Assembly (NCBI RefSeq): GCF_032854445.1
Contig: NC_088305.1
Span: 24,523,400-24,587,399 of the forward strand
Source: Liolophura sinensis
Lineage: Eukaryota; Mollusca; Polyplacophora; Chitonida; Chitonidae
Length of the DNA stretch: 64,000 bases
Direction: 5' to 3'
This document shows positions 50,961 to 62,300 of the stretch, one piece after another. The notes beneath the pieces were generated by a model. The model was not told the DNA's origin. It saw only the letters and a program-made list of their open reading frames with translations, and did no database searches. Position 1 is the first letter of the stretch. Each line of letters opens with the position of its first letter. The position numbers and the translations under genes are program-made.

Positions 50961-52736
50961 TTACGCCTATGTTGATCTTCTGATGCACTGACGCAATATC
51001 AACATCACACCTTAGCTATGTTCTACATACTCATAAATGCATATGTAGTCATACGCTCATATATCGGTATACGTCAATGCGATTGTTTCATATGCAGTTG
51101 TTTACTGCTACGCTGTATATTTTTAAATCATATTTGTGGATAATTCCTACTCAATTCGAATTAATTTTTTTTGCTATAATGCGCTATAACAAGCTCTAAG
51201 GAATTTCACACCCGCATTTAAATTCTCATTTGTATTTTAAATGTCTTATGGTGGGTAAATTTAATATCAAAATAATTCCATAAACCATGTCATTTATGTG
51301 TATATAGATCATCTTGAATAAACTGTTTTGTATGAATATCACTGTGATCAATGTCAGGTCATGCGCATTGATCATCGTGTATGAACTGTTGTGTAAGTAG
51401 ATCATCATGAATAAACGGTCATGTGTAGATCATCGTGAACAAAAGGCCATATGTGTAGATCATCGTGAATAAACGATCATGTGTGTAGACAATCGTCAAT
51501 GAACTGTTGTGTATATAGGTCATCATGAATAAACGGTCATATGTGCGGAACATCATGAATAACGGTCATGTGTGTAGATCATCGTGAACAAACGGTCATG
51601 TGTCGAAATCATCATGAACAGTCTTGTGTGTCGACAATCGTCAATGAACTGTTGTGTATATAGATCGTCATGAATAAACGGTCATATGTGCGGAACATCA
51701 TGAATAACGGTCATGTGTGTACATCATCGTGAACAAACGGCCATGTGTCTAAATAATCATGAGCAGTGTTGTGTGTAGATAATCGTGAACAAACGGTCAT
51801 GTGTGTAAATCGTGAACACTCATGTGTGCAGATCATCGTAAATAAACAGCCATGTGTGTAGATCATCATGAACATTCGTGTGTGGATCATCGTGAACAAA
51901 CGGTCGTGTGTTTAGATCATTATGAACAGTCTTTTGTGTAGATAATCGTGAACAAACGGTCATGTGTGCAGATCATCGTGAACAAACGGTCATGTATGCA
52001 GATCATCGTGAACAAACAGTCATGTGTGTAGATCATCGTGGATAAACGGCCATGTGTGTACATCATCGTGAATAAATGGCCATGTGTGTAGATCATCGTG
52101 GACAAACGGCCATGTGTGTATATCATCGTGAATAAATGGCCATGTGTGTAGATCATCGTGAATAAATGGCCATGTGTGCAGATCATCGTGAACAAACGGC
52201 CATGTGTGCAGATCATCGTGAATAAACCGTCATGTGTAGATCATCGTGAACAAACGTCCATGTCTGCAGATCATCGCGAACAAACAGTCATGTGTTTAGA
52301 TCATCGTGAACAAACGGTTACATGTGTAGATCATCGTGAATAAACTTGTGTATGGCACTCTGTTGTGTCAAGTCATGAAAAACAATCATTTTGCAATCAT
52401 ATTTAATATCTGTCAACAGTTTTTCTATTTCATGCATACATTCCGTAAATTCTTGAGAATTTTTGGAAATGACGAGGACATTTACCGGGAGCTCAGGGCC
52501 AGCTTAGCGCCCCTATTTGGACTATTTTTCCCCTACAAAGTTGCGTTGACAGCCATCACTATTGACGTGCCGATGGAAGGCTATTAATTTCCACACGGAT
52601 TGCTGTAGCCTAAAGAAAACTAGCTCAAAAACCATTTTTACACCCCAAGAAGAAAGCTCCGAGATTTATTGTACATTTTTAAAATGCCTTTTACGTGTTA
52701 TGTATCCTTGAACACTTGTACTAAACAATTATTCAG

Positions 52737-52960
52737 TAATGTGACGACGAAGGAGTCCTTACGGAGCATGTGCCTGTAATGCATCTCCTTGTTGTTGGGT
52801 GGATTTCCACCGCTCTTTTATCAAGTGCTGCTTTACTGAGGCGACATGCTGAAGGCATGTAAGCCGCCCCACCCGAGCCATTATAACAATACGGGTCAAC
52901 CAGTCGTTACACTATCCCCTTAATGCTGAACGCCAGTCGAGTTATTCATGTTCTATGCTC
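52737..52960 (-). mobile_element. Family 2 SINE (V-type), body only
   Basis: GTGACGACGAAGGAGTCCTT, TTTCCACCGCTCTTTTATCA, CCACCCGAGCCATTATAAC and GGGTCAACCAGTCGTTACAC; both ends are lost. Confidence 0.82.
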
Positions 52961-53392
52961 TGTGTTAGCCTGTAGCGATTTCTGCAGCCACATCCAGAAT
53001 CTCGGGTATATTCGATTGCAATATCTTGGTCGGAACTACATTGTACAGGTACATGTTTGTCAAATTTCGATCTGGTTTTAGGGGGTGGGAGTTTAAGGGG
53101 CGGGGGTGCGGCGGTGGTGATAATTTTTACGTTGGGGCGGTAGGGTAATAAGTCCGCAGTTTGCGGAGAGGGGCTGTCAAGGTTTCAGGGCTAGCCCAGG
53201 AAAAGGGAATTATCCGAACTACCAACTTATACGAGTATCGAAATCTATACCCTGGCGTTGACCGAACGGTTTAAGTGTCCGTCTTATCAACAGGAGACCT
53301 GGGGTGCAATTCCCTCAAGGGCCACATATTCAAGGCTCTTCAAGTCAGCAGTCTGTGTATTTCTTTTGGCTTGCCATGCATGACACTTATCA

Positions 53393-53448
53393 TATATTTA
53401 CTCGATTGGTGTTTTACGCCGTACTCAAGAATATTTCACTTACACCAT
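53393..53448 (-). mobile_element. Family 1 SINE 3' fragment
   Basis: TTGGTGTTTTACGCCGTACT then CAAGAATATTTCACTTACAC. Confidence 0.75.
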
Positions 53449-53509
53449 TTATCATATAGCTGTGTGCGGTACTAATTTGCCCTGTTTCAGTAATATATAT
53501 ATTTTTTTC

Positions 53510-53660
53510 TTCATTTATTTTATGTTGTACTCAAGAATATTTCACTTATACGACAGCGGCCAGCATTGTGGTGGGAAGAAACCGGACGGAGGTTGGGGGA
53601 AACACACGACCATTCGCAGGTTGCTGCAGACCTTTCCGCCAACACGTAAGACCGGAGAGT
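53510..53660 (-). mobile_element. Family 1 SINE, core
   Basis: TATGTTGTACTCAAGAATAT to CAGGTTGCTGCAGACCTTTC. Confidence 0.82.
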
Positions 53661-54587
53661 ATCACTGCGCTTCGCCCTCATGAGAAAACACCCCAAGACT
53701 ATTCACGCATGAACATAATGGTGAAGGAAAACTTGTTTGACGCCACTGAACAACATCCGTGAATATACTCCACAAATCCCGCCTTACATTCCAATCATTT
53801 GTCTACATTTAATTCAGTTACAAAAAAAGCAAATATATATATATATAAAAGTATTTCCAGGTAGAGCTTTCATTGTTGCTTACTTCATATTTACATGTAC
53901 GCGCACTTTTCGATTAAATGCATACAGAATGAACGGGGACATTAAGGGAATCTACGGTCGCTACAGACCCTACCTAAATTTCGGCCTTGGATTACCTATC
54001 TTGCACAGTCAGAACCGACTCGGTGACGGTGCTGTATCCCTGTAAACCTTTCACGTTATTTCACCTAAAAATTCACACAAAAAAGTGTGGGTTCATATTT
54101 CATGTCAAATTCATAGTTTTAAGGTGATGTCATAGCTCTGAGCCAATCATCAGCACACTCTTTAGTCACGTGACTAGAGTACTGGAAGTGATAAACCAAA
54201 TTTAACCCAGGCGAGATAGGCCTTGAGTAAGGCGTCAGCAGGAATAATGGAAAAATATGGCTTTTAGGTTTAAGAATTTGTCTGGAAAAGTAATCAGAAT
54301 TCGTCTAACCTTCAAATAAAATAGTTTCATTGTTCTGCAGTACTTTAAACTTTGGAAATTGGCAAAACCTGCATTTCGCCAATTTGGCTCCATCTTATTT
54401 ATCCCCTCCTGGTTCTTTGCCAGGAAGAAGGATGCTGGTAGCTATAAATTAAGTTCATAAAACATTATTTCAAGTGCAGATGCTTCCATTTTCCAGCTGG
54501 ATATATTTGTACCTTTCAATCAAACCTCATCAAACACCATTTCCAGGTTTGAAGAACTCTCAGAAATAGGGAAGATGAGAAACTTAG
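53661..54587. other. Intergenic stretch without recognised features
   Basis: A 102-codon plus frame at 53737-54045 has no domain or splice context. 52361-52736, 52961-53392 and 54956-55429 are also empty. Confidence 0.5.
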
Positions 54588-54955
54588 TGAGTGAGTGAGT
54601 GCTTGGGGTTTAACGTCGTACTCAACAATTTTTCAGTCATATGACGACGAAGGAATCATTAGGGTGCATGCACGTGTAATGTGCCTCCTTCTTGCAGGAC
54701 GGATTTCCACCGCTCTTTTATTTAGTGCTGCATCACTGAGACGACTTACCGAAGGCAAGTAAGCCGTCCCGCCCGAGCCATTATACTGATACGGGTCAAC
54801 CAGTCGTTGCACTATCCCCTTCATGCTGAACGCCAAGCGAGGAAGTTACAACTTCCTCTTTTAAAGTCTTAGGTGTGACTCGACCAAGGATTGATCCTGG
54901 ATCTACCGGTCCCGAAGCGGAGGCTCTACCAACTGTGCTATCCGGGCCGGTCGAG
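54588..54955 (-). mobile_element. Family 2 SINE (V-type), full length
   Basis: Best copy in the window: (GTGA)n, CTTGGGGTTTAACGTCGTAC, GACGACGAAGGAATCATTAG, GGGTCAACCAGTCGTTGCAC, B box on the reverse (GGATTGATCCTGG) and head CTACCAACTGTGCTATCCGG then GCCGGTC. Confidence 0.93.
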
Positions 54956-55429
54956 AAACTTAGTGAAAAATTTAAGCTAAAAAACAGTACATGAAGTCAT
55001 ATCACCTTCATATCATATGAAATACTCCTGAATGAAAAACAAAACAAAAATCATTGATTGATAATTGTAAACTGGGCACATTTTGTCCGATCATAATGTC
55101 AAGTTACAGTAACAAACCTGTCTTTTTGTACTAGATTTTGAAGTTGGCAACTCCAGTCTGTGGAGTTCTAATTGAGACCAGAACAATCGGGTATTGGCGC
55201 CTTTACTTGTACCTACAGGTCTCACTCGCACAAGCGTGGTGGTGAAAATATTGCCCAAATCACATTAAATGAATGAATAAATGAATGAAGGATAGTGGTT
55301 TAACGCCACTGGCAATATTTCAGTCATATCGTCATGATGTAAACAACATAGACAGAAGTTACTAGTATCACAAAACTGGTAGCACTGTAACACAAGTTAA
55401 CATCAATTACACTGACTTGACAAATGTCA

Positions 55430-55765
55430 GCTCATTACATTCACTCAGTGAAAGTCAGCATATTATGTCAGCAGGTTACACTGACTGAGTAAATGCCAGC
55501 ACATTACACTGACTGAGTAAATGTCAGCACATTACACTGACTCAGTAAATGTCAGCACATTACAATGACTCAGTAAATGTCAGCACATTACACTGACTCA
55601 GTAAATGTCAGCACATTACACTGACTGAGTAAATGCCAGCACATTACACTGACTCAGTAAATGTCAGCAAATTACACTGACTCAGTAAATGTCAGCACAT
55701 TAGAATGATTCAGTAAATGTCAGCACATTACACTGACTCAGCAAATGTTAGCATATTACACTTAC
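55430..55765. repeat. Minisatellite, 28 bp x 12
   Basis: Unit GTCAGCACATTACACTGACT then CAGTAAAT. Confidence 0.93.
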
Positions 55766-55814
55766 AGTCATCCAAAGTATATTTCTTTATGCCATTTGTC
55801 AGCACATTTACTTT

Positions 55815-56011
55815 GATTTATTTATTTGACTGGTGTTTTAACATGATACTTTTTAACTTACATGATGTTGGAAGGTCTGCCAGCAACCTGTGGATGGTCG
55901 TGGGTTTCCCCTGGGCTCTGTCCAGTTTCCTCCCACCATAAGGCTGGCCGCCGTCGTATCAGTGAAATATTCTTGAGTATGGCGTAAAACACCAATCAAA
56001 TAAATAAACAA
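55815..56011. mobile_element. Two family 1 SINE pieces in head-to-head fold-back
   Basis: Minus piece 55815-55865 (tail, TTGACTGGTGTTTTAAC), then plus piece 55868-56011 (GGAAGGTCTGCCAGCAACCT to CACCAATCAAATAAATAAA). Lies within 200 bp of the RCCD1-like stop, on the 3' side. Confidence 0.85.
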
Positions 56012-56184
56012 ATAACTTATATGAGGGTTGTCAGTTTTATGACAGGAGGAAATCTAGCCCATTTCGTTTGAAGGTAGAGCATGTGTCGATAAACCAACAA
56101 GTGAAATGATATCATCTATCTACTGAATAGTCATTCAACACATGTTCAATGTCAGTAATGAAAGCTTTGAAAAGATACAAAATC

Positions 56185-56384
56185 TCAACCCTTCTCATCA
56201 GAGGGATTATCTGCAGACTCTGCAGTCCAAATAAGCGTTCCCCAATATCCACAGTTAACTCTCTCCACCACTAGATGGCGTTGCTTTAATCCAGTGACAG
56301 CAGTAAACCTGTCTCTTGTCTCAGTATCACCAAGTCCCAGCTGTCCATAGTTATTCCATCCTGTCATTAGCAAGTCCCCTTTAT
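56185..56384 (-). CDS. RCCD1: RCCD1-like exon E, terminal, with stop
   Basis: Acceptor ttccacag|AT, 65 codons and TGA at 56187-56185. Encodes KGDLLMTGWNNYGQLGLGD, then VERVNCGYWGTLIWTAES. Joins exon C by a split Asp codon to give HTAIVTDKGDLL, the normal inter-blade link. Confidence 0.92.
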
Positions 56385-59300
56385 CTGTGGAAAAACAAAT
56401 GAAAAAACAAACTCCAGACCGGGTTGCCACAGGTATGTATTTCAACACAACAAGTTTTGTTTTATATCTATCCACCAAAACATGCCTGTATTTATAGAGT
56501 AGTGAATAAATATGGGCTGATGTGGGTGAGTTCCGTTTCATGCTTCCGCCACATGAAAATAGTACGGATCCACATCAGCGCACATGACCTACTTACTATA
56601 CACCAAACCTGAATCAATTCAAACAACAGTCGCCAAAAATGAAAATTTGACACAAATAATTTTTTTGTATGAATGCCCCAAGATCAAGTACGGCAATGTC
56701 ATCGACTCATACCACAGTAATGTCACGTTGCTGATGGTGACTTGGTATGAACTCGCAATATAAGCACTGCTGGAATTAACTTGCAATATGAACATTGCTG
56801 GTATCAACTTGCAATTTGAGTACTGCTGGTATGAACTTGTGATATAAACACTGCTGATATGAACTTGCAATATGAGTACTGCTGGTATCAACTTGCAATA
56901 TGAGTACATTGCTGATATGAACTTGCAATATGAGTACTGCTGGTATGAACTTGAGATATAAACACTGCTGGTATGAACTTGCAATATGAGTACTGCTGGT
57001 ATGAACTTGCAATATGAGTACTGCTGGTATGAACTTGCAATATGAACATTGCTGATATGAACTTGCAATATGAGTACTGCTGGTATGAACTTGCAATATA
57101 AACACTGCTGGTATGAACTTGCAATATGAGTACTGCTGGTATGAACTTGCAATATGAGTACTGCTGGTATCAACTTGCGATATAAACACTGCTGATATAA
57201 ACTTGCAATATGAACATTGCTGGTATCAACTTGCAATATAAACACTGCTGGTATCAACTTGCAATATGAACATTGCTGGTATCAACTTGCAATATAAACA
57301 TTGCTGGTATGAACTTGCAATATGAACATTGCTGGTATCAACTTGCAATATGAACATTGCTGATATGAACTTGCAATATGAGTACTGCTGGTATCAACTT
57401 GCAATATGAACATTGCTGATATGAACTTGAGATATAAACACTGCTGGTATGAACTTGCAATATGAGTACTGCTGGTATGAACTTGCAATATGAGTACTGC
57501 TGGTATGAACTTGCAATATGAACATTGCTGGTATCAACTTGCAATATGAACATTGCTGATATGAACTTGCAATATGAACATTGCTGGTATCAACTTGCAA
57601 TATGAACATTGCTGATATGAACTTGAGATATAAACACTGCTGGTATGAACTTGCAATATGAGTACTGCTGGTATGAACTTGCAATATGAGTACTGCTGGT
57701 ATGAACTTGCAATATGAACATTGCTGGTATCAACTTGCAATATGAACATTGCTGATATGAACTTGCAATATGAGTACTGCTGGTATCAACTTGCAATATG
57801 AACATTGCTGATATGAACTTGCAATATGAGTACTGCTGGTATGAACTTGAGATATAAACACTGCTGGTATGAACTTGCAATATGAGTACTGCTGGTATGA
57901 ACTTGCAATATGAGTACTGCTGGTATGAACTTGCAATATGAACATTGCTGATATGAACTTGCAATATGAGTACTGCTGGTATGAACTTGCAATATAAACA
58001 CTGCTGGTATGAACTTGCAATATGAGTACTGCTGGTATGAACTTGCAATATGAGTACTGCTGGTATGAACTTGCAATATGAACATTGCTGATATGAACTT
58101 GCAATATGAGTATTGCTGGTATGAACTTCCAATATAAACATTGCTGGTATGAACTTGCAATATAAACATTGCTGGTATCAACTTGCAATATGAACATTGC
58201 TAGTATCGACATGCAATAAGAATGTTGCTGATATCGACTTGCAATACAAATGTTGCTCATGGTGACATGCAACAGGAAACATGTGCGGTATGGTAGCCTA
58301 AACGTTAAAAGATCGTCAAACGAAGGAGTGCAATGAAGTTATAAGTCACACCTTTATAAACCTGTGGCTTACTGTGTACTTTACAAATCAATATACAATT
58401 AAAATAAAATATTGCTTTTCATCATCAAATCCAGAAGTAATTCAGGTTTCAACAATGTGAAATGTCAAGACTCATCCCTATCCATACAAAAATACCTACA
58501 TGTATATAACTTCAGACATGGTTGCGACAAAAACTCCAAATCAAAACTTACTGACTTTTTCCACATCGGGGACGCCAAGGTGGTACTGCCACACAGGTGA
58601 GTTCATAGTTTTTTTTCATTTCCGAAAATATCTGATCACTGACGGTAAAATATACTTCAAATCAGGGATAAGTATAAAGATATATAAACCATGCCTCAAA
58701 AATGAAATTTAAAAACAAAAAAAATGGTATAACTCCAAAACTTTTTTTCCATATAACCAAAATCTTTGTACTAGAGTTAATTTCCATGTAACATTTAAAC
58801 AAGGAACAATAACTCGAATTTGCTGGACTGTTCCAGTAAACAGTGTGTAGACAAGTGAAGTGGATATTCTTTCTGGTTCCAGAAACATCTGCCAAGTTTC
58901 ATGAAGATCAGTTGAAAACTGTAGAAAAAGCTGCATTCACATGCACTTTCTCTCATTAAAGCTAAACCTTACATAATTAATGAAACACACATTTAACTCC
59001 AGCACAAATTTCTGCCCATACTCCTTCCAGTGCATGCATCCCTCTCTGCCTTTCACTTTACCTGACTGCCACCAACAGACCGGCTTGATGTTTAGAGCAT
59101 GTGATACTCACGTAGACTTGTGTAGGATTAGCCTCATCATTTTTCTCCTTCTGCAGCACTAATTAATCAGCACTGATCAATAAAACTGTTTTATAAAATC
59201 TCTACATAAAGAGAATGCATGTGTAGAAAGTATTATTAGAGACGAACGGTGAGACGGATTGTTTGTGTTTTCTGACATCATTTCCTGCCTCATCACACTT

Positions 59301-62300
59301 TGACCTTTGCACTGTTCCAGATTTCTGTACAAAATTTACTGTTGGTGGCTGTGATATAAAGTGATAGGTAAGAGAGTGTGCATGCGCTGTACAGAGCATG
59401 GTTTCTGTATGTCATCCTCCACAGGCCCAGTTTTGTGAAAATTTGATAAAAACGGTGGGAAATGCGTTTGTAAAAAATGATCACAGACTTACAGACGGAT
59501 GGACAGGTGCATATGTTTATTGTTCTATTTTCCAGAAATATACAAGGTATGCCACAGGGGTAAAATTCTTGACATTGCACAAAAATCACATAAATAAATC
59601 AATAACTACATGTATAAAGGGTTTCGTACACCTGACTAATGGCATTTGGGTGACGAAAGGTGTCTTCTCGGGTTACAGAAATAACTCGCACCTGGTTTGT
59701 CAAAAGTAGTAACAGCGCTGTGATTTGCTTTTTTTTTTTTTAATGTGTACACATTAGTTCACTTTGAACTACATGTAAGATGTCTTGCTTTAGTAAAAAA
59801 TGGTATGCTTGTTAAACTTTATTTGAGATACTTTATACATGCATCAACATATCTGGCCTATTGCTTCATAATGATGAATATGAAATTGTATTTCATTTAT
59901 GATTTTCACTGCAAAGGATGTAGGAATATATTGACATCCAGCTATAAAAAACTTGTACATGTATGTCAATGTAAAATTGGCAGCAGCAAGATTTGAACTC
60001 GCCACCTTACACATTACAAAATTCAGAAGATTACATTTATATGATTGGTGTTTTATGTTGTACTCAAGAATGATTCATTTATATGGTGGCAGCCAGCATT
60101 ATGGTGGGGGGAAACCAGGCAAAGCTCGGAAGAAACACATCACCATCTGCAGGTTGCTGGCAGATCTTCCCACTTACGGCTGGAGAGGAAGCCAGCATGC
60201 AGAAAATTACAAAACCTACCTGTCACAATGGCTGTGTGCCTGGACCCGCAACTAACGTCAACAATCGTCAACTCAGTGGAGAAGTTAACAAGACAAGGTT
60301 CACACATCAGCACAACCAAATCCTCGGTCAATGGCTCAGAGGGTTTATCAGAGGCCAGTTTATCATGCAGTGTTTTACACGGCAGTCCCAGCTGTCCACT
60401 CTCATTCCAGCCCCATACATAAACATCACCAATATCTGAAATAACAGTTGCTTCTTTGTTTGATTGGTTTATGCTGTACTGGTTTTCAAAAATTATCAAA
60501 ATGTTCTAAATATTCCAAGCAAACCTCAAAACACCTTTCTAAAATCATTAGAACTCTCAGAATCAGGAAAAATGGCAAATTAGTCATTTATGGTCATTTA
60601 GTGTACCGTGATTCACTTATACGATAGTGGCCAGCATTTATAGTGGGACGAAACCAGGTAGAGCCCAGCAGAAACCCATGACCATCCTCATACGGCTGGA
60701 GGTGACACAACATACATTTTCAACAAAACATATGTGGTGGAAAGTTTTCAACAAAACATGTGGTGGAAAGTTTTCAACATCGGGAAAGTGCACTAGCACT
60801 CCAGCACTAACACAGGCCATACACAGATCCTCTAGATGTCACCAGTGACACTTACCACTGACAACAACAGTTTGCCAGCCTCCAGGCCATACCCAGACCC
60901 TCTCTAGATGTCACCAGTGACACTTACCACTGACAACAACAGTTTGCCAGCCTCCAGGCCATACACAGACCCTCTTTAGATGTCACCAGTTACACTTACC
61001 ACTGACAACAACAGTGTGCCAACCTCCAGCACTAACACAGGCCATACACAGACCCTCTAAATATTACCTGTGACACTTACCACTGACAACAAACAGTGTG
61101 CCAGCCTAAAGCACTAACACAGGCCATACACAGACACTCTAGATGTCACCAGTGACACTTACCACTTGTAACTAAAGTGTGCCAACCTCCAACACTAACA
61201 CAGGCCATACCCAGACCCTCTCTAGATGTCACCAGTGACACTTACCACTGACAACAACAGTTTGCCAGCCTCCAGGCCATACACAGACCCTCTCTAGATG
61301 TCACCAGTGACACTTACCACTGACAACAACAGTGTGCCAACTCTCTAGATGTCACCAGTGACACTTACCACTGACAACAACAGTGTGCCAACCTCCAGCA
61401 CTAACACAGGCCATACACAGACCCTCTAAATATTACCCGTGACACTTACCACTGACAACAACAGTGTGCCACCCTAAAGCACTAACACAGGCCATACACA
61501 GACCCTCTAGATGTCACCACTGACACTTACCACTGACAACAACAGTGTGCCAACCTCCAGCACTAACAAACAGTGTGCCAGCCTAAAGCACTGACACAGG
61601 CCATACACAGACCCTCTAGTATATTACCAGTGACACTTACCACTGACAACAAAAGTGTGCCAGCCTCCAGGCCATACACAGACCCTCTAGATGTTACCAG
61701 TGACACTTACCACTGACAACAACAGTGTGCCAGCCTCCAGGCCATACACAGGCCCTCTAGATGTTACCAGTGACACTTACCACTGACAACAAACCGTGTC
61801 TGCCAGCCTAAAGCACTGACACAGGCCATACACAGACCCTCTAGATATTACCAGTGACACTTACCACTGACAACAACAGTGTGCCAGCCTCCAGGCCATA
61901 CACAGGCCCTCTAGATGTTACCAGTGACACTTACCACTGACAACAAACCGTGTCTGCCAGCCTAAAGCACTGACACAGGCCATACACAGACCCTCTAGAT
62001 ATTACCAGTGACACTTACCACTGACAATAACAGTGTGCCAGCCTCCAGGCCATACACAGGCCATCTAGATGTTACCAGTGACATTTACCTCTGACAACAA
62101 ACAGTTTGCCAGTCTAAAGCACTGACACAGGCCATACACAGACCCTCTAGATATTACCAGTGACACTTACCACTGACAACAACAGTGTGCCAGCCTCCAG
62201 GCCATACACAGACCCTCTAGATGTTACCAGTGACACTTACCACTGACAACAACAGTGTGCCAGCCTCCAGGCCATACACAGACCCTCCAGATGTTACCAG

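Larger units (their letters stand above)
50320..52360. repeat. Minisatellite, 30 bp x about 32 plus diverged left part, split by a SINE
   Basis: Core 51290-52360: CATGTGTGTAGATCATCGTG then AACAAACGGT. Diverged units (GTAGTTCGTCGTGAATAAAC) also lie at 50320-50545, left of the SINE at 50548-50835. Frames over it are by-products. Confidence 0.88.

Noticed and set aside
53737..54045. 102-codon plus frame
   Set aside because: Composition and context show no coding character; it crosses low-complexity TA repeats.
56619..58272. Many overlapping minus frames with QVHTSSTHIASSYQQ repeats
   Set aside because: By-products of the 28-bp array inside an intron; neighbouring frames overlap and are all equally open.
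58548..58590. Possible small minus exon (cag|TACCACC...GTAAGT) in the RCCD1-like gene
   Set aside because: Exons C and E join directly in phase into a canonical inter-blade link (HTAIVTDKGDLL). Adding this piece would disrupt the RCC1 repeat, and its phase does not fit.
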